This document shows, piece by piece, positions 53,363 to 62,620 of a stretch of DNA of 64,000 bases (positions are counted from its first letter, which is position 1; the number at the start of each line of letters is the position of its first letter). The notes below the pieces were generated by a model. The model saw nothing but the letters and a program-made list of their open reading frames with translations. It was not told where the DNA came from and ran no database searches. The translations under genes and the position numbers were made by a program. The stretch comes from Acidimicrobiia bacterium. GTDB taxonomy: Bacteria > Actinomycetota > Acidimicrobiia > Spongiisociales > UBA11373. The DNA lies in NCBI GenBank assembly GCA_030584185.1, contig CP129495.1, forward strand, positions 703,608-767,607, written 5' to 3'.

Positions 53363-53368
53363 TAACCT
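53363..53368 (+). promoter_or_regulatory. Putative -10 box of the M3 peptidase gene, leaderless arrangement
   Basis: TAACCT ends eight bases before the GTG at 53377. The intervening CCTCGACC carries no ribosome site. This is the only leaderless candidate of the set whose start is GTG and that follows another gene closely, so it may be a local internal promoter. Confidence 0.35.
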
Positions 53369-53376
53369 CCTCGACC

Positions 53377-55320
53377 GTGCTGCACGACTACACCACCACC
53401 ACACCGGACTCCGTGCGCGGCGTCGTCGAGGACGCCATCACCCGCGGGGAGGATCTGGTCGCCGCCGCAGTCGGCTCCCGTCCCGACCCCTCATGGGAGT
53501 CGACGATGCTCCCCCTGGACCGGCTGGCAGCGAACCTCGTACAGGCCTATGGCCAGGGCCCTTTCATGGCGCGCGCCCATCCCGATCGGGAAGTGCGCAA
53601 TGCCGCCCAGGAGGCCGAAGAGCGGCTCTCCAAGTGGCGATCCGATCTGGTCTTCCGACGCGACCTCTACGAGGCGGCAGAAGCATTTGCCGCCACCCAA
53701 GAGGCCGCCGGGCTGGCTGGCGAGGAACAGCGGTTCCTGGAGCACATCCGGAGGGACTTCCGCCGGGCCGGCCACGCCCTCTCGGACGAGGCGCGAGCGG
53801 CGGTGCAGGAGCGGCGGACCCGTCTCGTCGAACTGGATGTTGCCTTCAACCGCAATCTCGACGAGTTCGAGGACGGCCTCGACCTGACCAGGGAGCAACT
53901 CGACGGCCTCGACGATTCGGCCATCGAACGCTACTCCCCGGGAACGACCCCGGGCACCTTCCGGGTGAGTCTCGACTACCCCGACTACTACCCGTTCATG
54001 GACCAGGCGAACGATCGCGACCTGCGACGCGCCCTCCAGTTCAAGTTCTACAACAAGGCGGTGGAGGCCAACCGACCCATCCTCGAGGAGGCGGTGCGGC
54101 TGAGAGCCGAGATCGCCTCCATCTTCGGGATGCCTTCGTGGGCGCACTACGCCATGGAGGAGAAGATGGCCAAGCATCCGGGGGCGGTGGAGGACCTGTA
54201 CGCCGGGATCGTCCCCGCCCTCACCGCCAAGGCGAGCGAAGAGTTGGACGACCTGCGGGCCGCCCTCGGCGACGACGACCTCCAGCCGTGGGATCACCGC
54301 TTCCTCCACACGGCGATCAAACGGGAGCGGTTCGGCGTCGACCCGACGACCGTGGCCGGCTACTTCCCGCTGCAACAGGTCGTGGACGGCATGTTCTCCA
54401 TCACCGGCGAGGTCTTCGGACTGGCCTACGAGAGGATCGACGATCCGAAGGCGTGGCATCCGGATGTGACCGCCTACCAGATCCGCGACTCGGCCGACGG
54501 CAAGCTGCTCGCCACGTTCTACATGGACCTCTTCCCCCGAGAGGGGAAGTTCGGGCACGCCGCCGCATTCGACCTCATCGCCGCCCATCAGGGCGACGAG
54601 GGATATGTGCTCCCCCGCACCGCCATCTTGTGTAACTTCACCAAACCGACGGCCGATGCACCGTCACTGCTGCGCCACGACGAGGTGACCACGCTGTTCC
54701 ACGAGTTCGGCCATGTCCTGCACAACAGCCTGGGCCACACCCGCCTCGCCCGATTCAGCGGCTACAACACCGAATGGGACTTCGTCGAGGCCCCGTCACA
54801 GATCATGGAGCACTGGTGCTGGAACGCCGACGTGCTGCGTCGCTTCGCTCGCCATCACGCCACCGGGGAGCCGATCCCCGATGCCCTGGTCGACGAGCTG
54901 GTGGCGGCGAGGAACCTGCACGTCGCCCTGGCCATGCTGCGCCAGGTGTCGTTCGGCATGCTCGACATGGAGTTCCACGGTGCCGGCCAACCCAAGGACT
55001 TGGACGAGATCACCCGACGCACCAGTGAGATCGCCGGATTTCCGTTCCACGAGGGAACCTTCTTCCCCGCCTCGTTCGGCCACCTCTTCGGATACGACGC
55101 CGGCTACTACGGGTACATGTGGGCCAAGGTGTTCGGTGACGACATGTTCAGCCGGTTCGAGTCGGAGGGGGTGCTCGATCCCAAGGTGGGAGCCGACTAC
55201 CGCAACCTGGTGCTCACCCCCGGCGGCTCCAAGGACCCCATGGAACTGCTGCGGGATTTCCTGGGCAGGGAGCCGGACCAGCAGGCGTTCCTCAGGTATC
55301 TGGGGATCGAGGGCGCCTGA
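53377..55320 (+). CDS. M3-family oligopeptidase (oligopeptidase A/PepF-like)
   Basis: A 647-residue metallopeptidase. H442-E-F-G-H446 in TTLFHEFGHVLHNSL is the zinc motif, and the third ligand region is NTEWDFVEAPSQIMEHW. FYMDLFPREGKFGHAA and YMWAKVFGDDMFSRFE are family landmarks. These cytoplasmic peptidases break short peptides. GTG 53377 is preferred over longer frames because the first helix begins there (LHDYTTTTPDSVRGVV). Confidence 0.93.
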   Translation: MLHDYTTTTPDSVRGVVEDAITRGEDLVAAAVGSRPDPSWESTMLPLDRLAANLVQAYGQGPFMARAHPDREVRNAAQEAEERLSKWRSDLVFRRDLYEAAEAFAATQEAAGLAGEEQRFLEHIRRDFRRAGHALSDEARAAVQERRTRLVELDVAFNRNLDEFEDGLDLTREQLDGLDDSAIERYSPGTTPGTFRVSLDYPDYYPFMDQANDRDLRRALQFKFYNKAVEANRPILEEAVRLRAEIASIFGMPSWAHYAMEEKMAKHPGAVEDLYAGIVPALTAKASEELDDLRAALGDDDLQPWDHRFLHTAIKRERFGVDPTTVAGYFPLQQVVDGMFSITGEVFGLAYERIDDPKAWHPDVTAYQIRDSADGKLLATFYMDLFPREGKFGHAAAFDLIAAHQGDEGYVLPRTAILCNFTKPTADAPSLLRHDEVTTLFHEFGHVLHNSLGHTRLARFSGYNTEWDFVEAPSQIMEHWCWNADVLRRFARHHATGEPIPDALVDELVAARNLHVALAMLRQVSFGMLDMEFHGAGQPKDLDEITRRTSEIAGFPFHEGTFFPASFGHLFGYDAGYYGYMWAKVFGDDMFSRFESEGVLDPKVGADYRNLVLTPGGSKDPMELLRDFLGREPDQQAFLRYLGIEGA

Positions 55321-55347
55321 GCCGACCCGGCAGCGGCGGCGCCGAGA

Positions 55348-56691
55348 TCAGGTTGTGCAGGGGTCGGGTCGGATCACTGGGGCGAGCACACCATTGATCG
55401 CCCCCCCGTCCATCAGGGCATGGAAGAAGTCCGGCTGCTCGAAGAGGTCCCAGGTCCAGAAGATCCAACCGTCGAACCCGAGCAGACACGACTCCACCTG
55501 CCAGTCGCGCATGGCGAGCGCCGCCGCCGACGTCGACGGGAACCGGGAAACCTCGCCCCCGAACTCGCCCATGACGATGGGCCGTTCCTCCATCCCGTCC
55601 ACGCCGAAGTTCTCCACGTGTTCGGGGAGGTCGAGCTCGAAGCCGGTGTAGGCGTGCAGGTCGACGAAGTCCAGCGTCGACTCCCAGATGATCGGCCCGG
55701 ACACGACGAGGCGGGGGTCGCCGACCCGCACCGAGTTGGGGCCGTGGGGTACGAACAGTCCGACGCTGACGAGCACGCTGGGATCGACCTCGCGGATGGC
55801 GGCCGCCACGGAGTCCACGAAGAAGATCGCACCCTCCCTGATCATCGCCTCGCGCTCCGCCGCAAGCGACATGTCATAGGAGCTCCCGTTGGCGGTGGTG
55901 AACACCCCCGCCGAGAAGGAGAGTGGCGGCTGGTCGGAGTCGAAGAACATCTCGTTGCGCACCTGATAGGCCATCACGTGCTCCACCGCCGCCCCGCGAT
56001 CGATCAGCTCGGAGGCGAAGTCGCGGAAGAACGCCTGGTTGGCGGCCACTCCCGCCGGCGGCAGGAAGTTGGCGTTCATGAGGGCGAACTCGTCGCAGCA
56101 GTCGGCATTGAGGATCTCGCCGTACCGGCCACCGGGGAGCCAGTCGAGCGTGAAGATGACGTACATCTCCGTATCGCGGGAATGCCCGAGGAAGTCGACC
56201 ACATTCTTCATGTACTCCGGCGAGAGCCCGCCACTTTCGGCTCCCAAGGTGTCCGGGCTCAGAAAGACACGCACCACGTTGTACCCGTCGACGTGCATGC
56301 GGGCCAGATCTGCGGCGACCGTCGCCGCGTCATACCGGCCAGGGTCGAAGAGGGCGTGGCCGAAAGTGCTGGACCCATCGGCGGTCGTCTGCTGGCCGAG
56401 GCGAACGTAGTTGTTGCCGCGGGGAACGAACTCCTCGCCGGTGAGTCGGTTGTAGAACCGGCCTGCACCGTCGACGGTACGCACACCGATGTGATGCTCG
56501 GGAGGAGCAGGAGCCGTGGTGGTGGCTGCGATCGCGGCGGAGGTCACCGTCGTGGGCGCGGTGATCGTCACCGAACTCGTGATACTCGAGGTGCCTGGAG
56601 CGGTCGTGGCGGTGCCACCGCCTTCCTCACAGCCGGAGAGGCCCAGCGCCAGGGCGAGCAGAAGGGCCGCCCCGACTCTGGGCCGGCGCAT
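55348..56691 (-). CDS. GH5-like glycoside hydrolase lipoprotein
   Basis: A 447-residue lipoprotein. The signal peptide ends at C21 in LALGLSGC, followed by a Ser/Thr-rich stalk to about 60. The TIM barrel has the GH-A (GH5 type) catalytic acid in YQVRNEMFF (N246, E247) and the nucleophile in IVMGEFGGE (E376); VPRGNNYVRLG and VDLHAYTGFELDLP are further landmarks. It should cleave a beta-linked glycan outside the cell. The start ATG 56691 overlaps the stop of the FAD oxidoreductase gene (ATGA). Confidence 0.82.
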   Translation of the reverse strand: MRRPRVGAALLLALALGLSGCEEGGGTATTAPGTSSITSSVTITAPTTVTSAAIAATTTAPAPPEHHIGVRTVDGAGRFYNRLTGEEFVPRGNNYVRLGQQTTADGSSTFGHALFDPGRYDAATVAADLARMHVDGYNVVRVFLSPDTLGAESGGLSPEYMKNVVDFLGHSRDTEMYVIFTLDWLPGGRYGEILNADCCDEFALMNANFLPPAGVAANQAFFRDFASELIDRGAAVEHVMAYQVRNEMFFDSDQPPLSFSAGVFTTANGSSYDMSLAAEREAMIREGAIFFVDSVAAAIREVDPSVLVSVGLFVPHGPNSVRVGDPRLVVSGPIIWESTLDFVDLHAYTGFELDLPEHVENFGVDGMEERPIVMGEFGGEVSRFPSTSAAALAMRDWQVESCLLGFDGWIFWTWDLFEQPDFFHALMDGGAINGVLAPVIRPDPCTT

Positions 56692-57950
56692 CAGGCAAGG
56701 ACCGCCTTCTGCTCCAGCACGATCGGCGACCGCTCTATCGAGAAGTAGTCCATCGGCGCCTCGGTGTCCCACTCGTCCGGCTCCACACCGGTGAGGAACC
56801 GGGCCAGCATCGACCCGACGCCGGGCGACTCCTTGAAACCGTGGCCGCTGAAGCCGTTGGCCACGATGAAGCCATCCAGGGAGGTGGGCCCGATCACGGG
56901 GTGCACGTCCTCGAAGTTCATGGTGTACATGCCGGCCACCCCGGTGATCTGGCCCCGGTAGGGCAGGGAGGGGATGCGGTGGTGCAGGGCGTGGATCTTC
57001 ACGTCGCGGAAGGCGGCGTCGATGTTCCCGTTGAAGACATCCGGGTCGGCGACGAGCTCCTGCTCGTCCTCCTCGCGGATCGAGCCGACCAGGATCTGCT
57101 GGCCGCTCGCCTCGGGACGGAAGTAAATGCCGCCCGAAGAGTCCGCCACCACGGGCAGCGGCCCGGGAACCACGTCGCGCGGCCACTCCCGATAGATCAC
57201 CTGAGCCCGGATCGGGGCGATGGTCCACCCGTTCGTCTTGTAGTCGAACCCGGCAAGACCGGCGAGACGCGGCGCCCACGGCCCGGCAGCGTTGACCAGG
57301 ACGGGGGCGTCTATCCGCGTGCCGTCGGCCAGATCGACACCCTTGATCGCACCGCCCGAAGAACGCACGCCGGTCACCTGGGCCCTGAACCGGACGTCGA
57401 CGCCGTTGCCTCGCACGGCCTCGAGCAGGTCCTGGGCTGCGGATACCGGGTCGAAGAACCCGCTCTCGGTCTCGAAGAGGAAGGCGTCGTGGTCCTGGCA
57501 TTCGTGCTCGGTCTCGAAGGTCAGGTCGAAGGGGCGGTTGCAGGCGCTCAGAGCCGGAAAGCGCTCCCGGACCCCGGCGGCGTCGAGAACCTCGACGCCG
57601 ATACCCAGTCCGGCCATCTTCGCCCGGCCCTGCTCGATCGCCGCGGCCGACTCCCCCATCATCCACAGCACACCCGAGTGATGGAACCGGGCTCGGGGCT
57701 CGACAAGGCCGGTGTAAGCGGACCAGTTGCGATGGGCGCGCAGCCCGTCGCGAGCGACTGTGATCGCCTCGGGGTGGGTGTAGCGCTGACGGAGGATGGC
57801 GCACGAGGCGCCGGTGCTCCCCTCGGCAACGTTGAGCGCCTTCTCGAGCACGACGATACGGGCGTCGTGGCGGCGACTGATCTGGTGTGCCACGGACAGC
57901 CCGATGATCCCCGCCCCTACGATCACGATGTCTGCGGTTTGACGGCTCAC
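56691..57950 (-). CDS. FAD-dependent amine/sarcosine oxidase-like oxidoreductase
   Basis: A 419-residue flavoprotein of the DAO family. IVIVGAGIIGLSVAHQIS is the FAD-binding Rossmann motif, LVNAAGPWAPRLA the second FAD contact, and MYTMNFEDVHPVIGPTSLDG with FIVANGFSGHGFKESPGVG the C-terminal flavin/substrate region. It oxidises an amino acid or N-methyl amine. Stop and start overlap with the GH5-like gene, suggesting a shared transcript, but the reaction link is unclear. Confidence 0.85.
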   Translation of the reverse strand: MSRQTADIVIVGAGIIGLSVAHQISRRHDARIVVLEKALNVAEGSTGASCAILRQRYTHPEAITVARDGLRAHRNWSAYTGLVEPRARFHHSGVLWMMGESAAAIEQGRAKMAGLGIGVEVLDAAGVRERFPALSACNRPFDLTFETEHECQDHDAFLFETESGFFDPVSAAQDLLEAVRGNGVDVRFRAQVTGVRSSGGAIKGVDLADGTRIDAPVLVNAAGPWAPRLAGLAGFDYKTNGWTIAPIRAQVIYREWPRDVVPGPLPVVADSSGGIYFRPEASGQQILVGSIREEDEQELVADPDVFNGNIDAAFRDVKIHALHHRIPSLPYRGQITGVAGMYTMNFEDVHPVIGPTSLDGFIVANGFSGHGFKESPGVGSMLARFLTGVEPDEWDTEAPMDYFSIERSPIVLEQKAVLA

Positions 57951-58064
57951 ACCTCTCCTTGTCCTCGTGCGGCGAGTCTACGACGGTGGCCCTGCGGGTC
58001 GAAAGGCCTGGTGAAGGCGGTGCCGCGTTTCGTAGACTCGGGGCAGAAGACGAGGGGAGGAACG

Positions 58065-58772
58065 ATGTCCGGACACGAGATCACCTGGCTGGGGCACGCC
58101 GCCGTGCGAATCCGCCTCACCGACGGCACCACCTGCCTCATCGACCCCTGGCTGTCCGGAAACCCGGCGTGTCCCGCCGCGTTCCACCAGCCCGACAGGG
58201 CCGATGCCATCTTCATCACCCACGGTCACTTCGACCACATCGGCGACACCGGCGGCCTGGCGGAGGCTCACGACCCCAAGATCTTCGCCATCCACGAGGT
58301 CTCGGCGTACCTCGAGTCGAGAGGCGTCGGCAACTGCGTGGGTCTCAACAAGGGCGGGGCCGTCGAGGCGCCGGGAGGCATTCGCGGGCACCTGGTGGAA
58401 GCCGTGCACTCGTCGGGGATCTCGGGCGATGGAGGGATCGTCCCCGGCGGCGAAGCGGCGGGTTGGGTCCTGGAGCTGCCCGGTGGGCCCACCATCTATC
58501 ACGCCGGCGACACGGCGGTCTTCTCCGACCTGGCCCTCATCGGCGAGCTGTACTCGCCCGAGGTGGCCTTTCTCCCCATTGGTGGTCACTACACGATGGG
58601 CCCGGACCACGCCGCTCGGGCCGCCCGCATGCTTGGAGTGAGCGCGGTGGTCCCCATCCACTTCGGCACCTTCCCCATCCTGGCGGGTACCCCGACGGCG
58701 CTCGCCACCGCCCTCGAGGGCTCGGGGATCCGCATGGTGGAGGCGACCCCTGGGGATCCGGTCGAGCTCTGA
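58065..58772 (+). CDS. UlaG/UPF0173-type metal-dependent hydrolase
   Basis: A 235-residue metallo-beta-lactamase-fold protein. HEITWLGHAAVRIRL opens it, IFITHGHFDHIGD is the H-x-H-x-D-H metal motif, and YHAGDTAVFSDLALIGELYS and PIHFGTFPIL supply the other ligands. These are UPF0173/UlaG-like hydrolases of unknown or lactonase function. The ATG at 58065 follows GGGAGGAACG. Confidence 0.85.
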   Translation: MSGHEITWLGHAAVRIRLTDGTTCLIDPWLSGNPACPAAFHQPDRADAIFITHGHFDHIGDTGGLAEAHDPKIFAIHEVSAYLESRGVGNCVGLNKGGAVEAPGGIRGHLVEAVHSSGISGDGGIVPGGEAAGWVLELPGGPTIYHAGDTAVFSDLALIGELYSPEVAFLPIGGHYTMGPDHAARAARMLGVSAVVPIHFGTFPILAGTPTALATALEGSGIRMVEATPGDPVEL

Positions 58773-58790
58773 GGGGAAGGCGCCACCCGC

Positions 58791-58796
58791 TAGCGT
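58791..58796 (+). promoter_or_regulatory. Putative -10 box of the M20 peptidase gene, leaderless arrangement
   Basis: TAGCGT ends seven bases before the ATG at 58804; the gap CGCGGCC carries no ribosome site. Confidence 0.4.
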
Positions 58797-58803
58797 CGCG
58801 GCC

Positions 58804-60141
58804 ATGCACGAAGACCTCGCCCGCGCCGTAGACGACCTCTTCCCCTCGATCCGCGCCGACCTGGAGGCACTGGTGCGCATCCCGTCGGTGAGCGCCACCG
58901 GGTTCGATCCCTTGGAGGTACGCCGCAGTGCCGAGGCGGTCGCCGGCCTCCTCGAGGCGAGCGGGTACCAGGGAGTCCGCCTCCTCGAGCTCGAAGGTGC
59001 CCACCCGGCCGTGTTCGGCGAGATACCGGGGCCGCCGGGCGCCCCCACCGTCCTCTTATACGCTCACCACGACGTGCAGCCGCCGGGCGACGACGACGGA
59101 TGGAGCGTCCCTCCGTTCCAGCCGGAAGAGCGCGACGGGCGTCTCTACGGACGTGGCGCAGCCGACGACAAGAGCGGGGTCGTGACCCACGTCGCCATGG
59201 GCCGGATCTTCGGAGCGAACCCCCCTGTGGGGGTCAAGGTGTTCGTGGAAGGCGAGGAGGAGGTCGGGTCCGCCCACCTCGCCGGGTTCCTCGAGGAGCA
59301 CCTCGAGACCCTGCGGGCCGATGTGATCGTCATCGCCGACTCGGGGAACTGGAGGGTCGGGGTCCCCGCCATCACCACCTCGCTTCGCGGCCTGATCTCG
59401 GTCGTGCTCGAGGTGCAGGTCCTGGAGGCGGGCGTCCACTCCGGACAGTTCGGTGGGGCGATACCCGACGCCCTCACCGTCCTCGCCCGAATCCTCGCCT
59501 CCCTGCACGACGCTGCGGGAAATGTCACCGTTCCCGGGCTGCTCTCATACGAGTCGGAGGCGCTCGACCTCACCGAGGCCGAACTGCGCGCCCAGTCCGG
59601 CGTGCTGCCCGAGGTGGAACTGATCGGCAGCGGAAACCTCACGTCGCGGCTCTGGTCCCGTCCGGCCGCCGCCGTCCTCGCCGTCGACGCACCGCCGGTG
59701 GAACGAGCCATCAACCAGCTGCTCCCCAAGGCGCGGGCCAAGGTGAGTGTCCGCCTCGCCCCGGGGGACGACCCGGGCACCGCCATGGAGGCCCTGGTCC
59801 GCCACCTCGAATCACAGCCCGCCTGGGGGGCCAGGGTGACCGCCACCCCCCTCGAGTCGGGGTGGCCGTTCCAGCTGGGTGATGCCGATCCCCGGCTCGA
59901 CGCCTTTCGCGCCGGGTTTGCCGCCGCCTGGGAGCACCCGGCGGTGGACGTCGGAATGGGCGGCTCGATCCCGTTCGTGGCCGTCTTCTCCGAGCTGCTG
60001 CCCGACGCTGCCATCGTGCTCACCGGCGCTGCCGATCCGGAGTGCCGAGCACACGGCCCCGACGAGAGCCTGGACCTCGACGAGCTGCGGCGCTTCGTGC
60101 TCGCCCAGGCGGTGTCGCTGCGGGAGCTGGCGGCACGATGA
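58804..60141 (+). CDS. M20-family dipeptidase/deacylase
   Basis: A 445-residue M20 metallopeptidase. Zinc-site motifs are LYAHHDVQPPGDDDGW (His/Asp), GRGAADDKSGV, EGEEEVGSAHLAGFL (catalytic Glu), IADSGN and a C-terminal AHGPDESLDLDEL (last His). Family members cleave dipeptides or remove acyl groups from amino acids. It overlaps the next gene by four bases. Confidence 0.9.
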   Translation: MHEDLARAVDDLFPSIRADLEALVRIPSVSATGFDPLEVRRSAEAVAGLLEASGYQGVRLLELEGAHPAVFGEIPGPPGAPTVLLYAHHDVQPPGDDDGWSVPPFQPEERDGRLYGRGAADDKSGVVTHVAMGRIFGANPPVGVKVFVEGEEEVGSAHLAGFLEEHLETLRADVIVIADSGNWRVGVPAITTSLRGLISVVLEVQVLEAGVHSGQFGGAIPDALTVLARILASLHDAAGNVTVPGLLSYESEALDLTEAELRAQSGVLPEVELIGSGNLTSRLWSRPAAAVLAVDAPPVERAINQLLPKARAKVSVRLAPGDDPGTAMEALVRHLESQPAWGARVTATPLESGWPFQLGDADPRLDAFRAGFAAAWEHPAVDVGMGGSIPFVAVFSELLPDAAIVLTGAADPECRAHGPDESLDLDELRRFVLAQAVSLRELAAR

Positions 60142-61028
60142 GGCTCGATGCCCCGGTGCCCGCCCTGGGGAAGGTGGGTGTGTGGTCCTGGTCGCTGGTC
60201 GACCGCCCGGCCCCCGAGGTGCGCTCCGCCGTCGTCGCCATCGAACAGATGGGCTTTCGCGCCGTGTGGTTCCCGGAGAGCCGCGGGCGAGAGGCCTTCA
60301 CCACGGCGGCGATCGTGCTCTCCGCAACCGAACGGCTCGCCGCCGTCACCGGGATCGCCAACGTCTGGGCGCGCGATCCCGACGCCGCCACGGGGGCCGC
60401 CGTAGCCCTCGGCGAGGCGTGGCCGGGGCGCTTCGTGCTCGGCCTCGGCGTAAGCCACGCGCCATCGGTGGCGGCGCGGGGCGGTTCGTATCGCAGACCT
60501 ATGGAGCAGATGATCGGCTACCTCGACGGGATGGAGAGGGCGCGCTTCGTGGGACCGGAGGCCGACCCGCCGGTGCCGGTGGTCCTCGCCGCCCTGGGGC
60601 CGAAGATGCTGCGGCTGGCCGCCGAGCGCACCGCCGGGGCCCATCCCTACTTCGTCCCGGTGGAGCACACCCGCTTCGCCCGCCAGGTCATGGGGCCCGG
60701 AGCCTGGCTGGCCCCGGAGCAGGCGGTGGTGCTCGAGACCGATCCCGGCCTCGCCCGTGCCCTGGCGCGCAACCACATGGAGCGCTATCTGCTCCTCGAC
60801 AACTACCGGCGCAACCTGATTCGCCTCGGCTGGAGCGAGGCGCAGATCGACGCCGGGGGCTCCGACGACCTGGTCGACGCCATCGTCGCCTGGGGAGACG
60901 CCGACGCCATCGCCGACAGGGTGCGATCACACCTGGAGGCGGGCGCCGACCACGTCGGGATCCAGGTGCTCTCCGAAAAGGCCTTCCCTCTGGACGATCT
61001 GGCGACCCTCGCCAACCGGCTGCTCTAG
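60138..61028 (+). CDS. Luciferase-like (LLM) F420-type oxidoreductase
   Basis: A 296-residue TIM-barrel protein of the LLM family. VGVWSWSLVDRPAPEVRSAV opens a first strand; FRAVWFPESRGREAF, TGIANVWARDPDAATGAAVA and GRFVLGLGVSHAP are family landmarks, and PVPVVLAALGPKMLRLAAER is the cofactor-binding turn. This is the F420-dependent branch with a conserved-hypothetical subfamily look. It starts at ATG 60138, overlapping the M20 stop (ATGA), and ends overlapping the convergent lipoprotein gene by four bases. Confidence 0.83.
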   Translation: MRLDAPVPALGKVGVWSWSLVDRPAPEVRSAVVAIEQMGFRAVWFPESRGREAFTTAAIVLSATERLAAVTGIANVWARDPDAATGAAVALGEAWPGRFVLGLGVSHAPSVAARGGSYRRPMEQMIGYLDGMERARFVGPEADPPVPVVLAALGPKMLRLAAERTAGAHPYFVPVEHTRFARQVMGPGAWLAPEQAVVLETDPGLARALARNHMERYLLLDNYRRNLIRLGWSEAQIDAGGSDDLVDAIVAWGDADAIADRVRSHLEAGADHVGIQVLSEKAFPLDDLATLANRLL

Positions 61029-62608
61029 AGGTCGCAGAACCGACCGCCCACCACCGCCCCGACCACCACATCGAGGTCGGTGGGAAGAGCGGCGGTCGGT
61101 GCCAGCGCTCTGAGCCAGGCATCGCTGCCCGGAGGCGACGATACGAACACGTCGATCCCACCCTGCAGCCCGACGGTGGCCACGGCGTGGGGATGGGCGT
61201 CGAGGAAAGCGCCGATCGTCGCCCCCGGCCCCGCACCGGAGGCGGTGGCGAGGGGGAAGGCGCCCGAGGTCGCCCGATACGCCACCAGGTGGCGCCCGCC
61301 TTCGGGTTTCCAGGTGCTCGGGCCGTCGGAGAAGTACAGCGTCAGGTTGTCGATCTCGACCACCCGCACCTCGGATGTTCCGGCGACACACGCTCCATAG
61401 GGATTGTCTTGCGGATCGACGGTCTGCCAGCCGGAGTCCACGCTCGGGGCGGCTCCGGGCATCGCCTGGCGCACGGCGGCGATCGCCGTGTCATCGGCGA
61501 CCCCGAACTCGATCACGCCCAGCCCGTCGTTCTCCAGGACGATGGAGGTGGCGGCGCCACCGGTACAGGGCACGGCCGAGCGGAGGAAGTCGAACGAGAT
61601 GGCGACCGCCTCATCGGCGATCCGCTGCGTCCCCAGGAGGAAGACCGGGGCCGATCCAATGACCCTTTCCCCCACCTCGACGGTCAGGTCCCGGGCGAAC
61701 CCCACGTAGCCAGGCGATCCGTCCCGATAGACGAACTCGACGGGGGCGCCGATGCCACCCTGCGTGCCGGTGAACTCTCCAGGCGCACCGGTGGCGACGG
61801 CGAGAAAACCGGCAGCGGTCTCGGCCACGAACGCAGCCTCGCCTGTGGTGTCGACACACACCGACGACACCGCCGCTTCCGTCCCATCGACCAGCACGGT
61901 GCCCGGTGCGGCGGCCTTCATCGGAGGTCTCGCCTCAGGCCTGGTGGAGACGAACAGGCGGAAGGTGACGTCGCCGCCGATGGAAACCACTCGAACCGCT
62001 TGATCCTGGTCGGGTGCCACCGTCGCTGCCACCGCCGCCGATCCGCTGGCGATCACGGTTCCGTCGAGTGATGCGATCTCGATGGAAGCCACACCCCCCT
62101 GACCCGCCGCCACGACTGCCAGCCGCCCGCCTTGATCGGCGCGCACGAAGAACAGCTCCGGGTCATCAGAACCGGCGTTGCCAAATGAGACACCCAGACC
62201 ATCGACCGTCTCCACGCGGCGTGAGTCGTCGCACTGGCGGGACAGGATGCGCAGCATGTCCTCGTCTGCGGCACCGGTGACCTCTCGCTCCATCGCCTCC
62301 TGTGCGGCCTCGACGGCGGCTCTCGTCGCCGGACCGAAGGCCCCGTCGACCTCGAGTGGGCCGAGACCGGCGCAGTTGAGCAGGAACTGGAAGGCGGCGG
62401 CCACCTCGTTGTCGTCTCCGGGGGAGGCGATCGGGGGGCCGTTGGGAGTGGGGGCCGGTGTCGTCGTCGTGGTCACCTCGATCGTCGTGCTCGCAGCCAC
62501 GGTCCCTGAACCGGTGGTGCTGGTGGTTGCGGCGTCATCGTCCGAGCAGGCGGCGAGCACCAGCATCAAGCCTGCCGCCGGCAGGAGGCGGCATCGCCAC
62601 CCGGTCAT
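61025..62608 (-). CDS. Lipoprotein with a peptidoglycan-binding-type domain
   Basis: A 527-residue lipoprotein: lipobox LAAC with C21, Thr-rich stalk to about 58, then a PG_binding_1-like segment (LGPLEVDGAFGPATRAAVEA) and about 400 residues of beta-rich, unrecognised sequence with several cysteines (VSSVCVD, VPCTGG, GACVAG, RFCDL). It may anchor to cell wall. TAGCCT lies six bases upstream of the ATG at 62608, inside the end of the neighbouring gene. Confidence 0.75.
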   Translation of the reverse strand: MTGWRCRLLPAAGLMLVLAACSDDDAATTSTTGSGTVAASTTIEVTTTTTPAPTPNGPPIASPGDDNEVAAAFQFLLNCAGLGPLEVDGAFGPATRAAVEAAQEAMEREVTGAADEDMLRILSRQCDDSRRVETVDGLGVSFGNAGSDDPELFFVRADQGGRLAVVAAGQGGVASIEIASLDGTVIASGSAAVAATVAPDQDQAVRVVSIGGDVTFRLFVSTRPEARPPMKAAAPGTVLVDGTEAAVSSVCVDTTGEAAFVAETAAGFLAVATGAPGEFTGTQGGIGAPVEFVYRDGSPGYVGFARDLTVEVGERVIGSAPVFLLGTQRIADEAVAISFDFLRSAVPCTGGAATSIVLENDGLGVIEFGVADDTAIAAVRQAMPGAAPSVDSGWQTVDPQDNPYGACVAGTSEVRVVEIDNLTLYFSDGPSTWKPEGGRHLVAYRATSGAFPLATASGAGPGATIGAFLDAHPHAVATVGLQGGIDVFVSSPPGSDAWLRALAPTAALPTDLDVVVGAVVGGRFCDL

Positions 62609-62614
62609 GGCCGG

Positions 62615-62620
62615 AGGCTA
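62615..62620 (-). promoter_or_regulatory. Putative -10 box of the 62608 lipoprotein gene, leaderless arrangement
   Basis: TAGCCT (read on the minus strand) ends six bases before the lipoprotein ATG and overlaps the stop codon (TAG) of the upstream TolB-like gene. It would give a separate leaderless transcript even though the two genes look like an operon. Confidence 0.35.
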
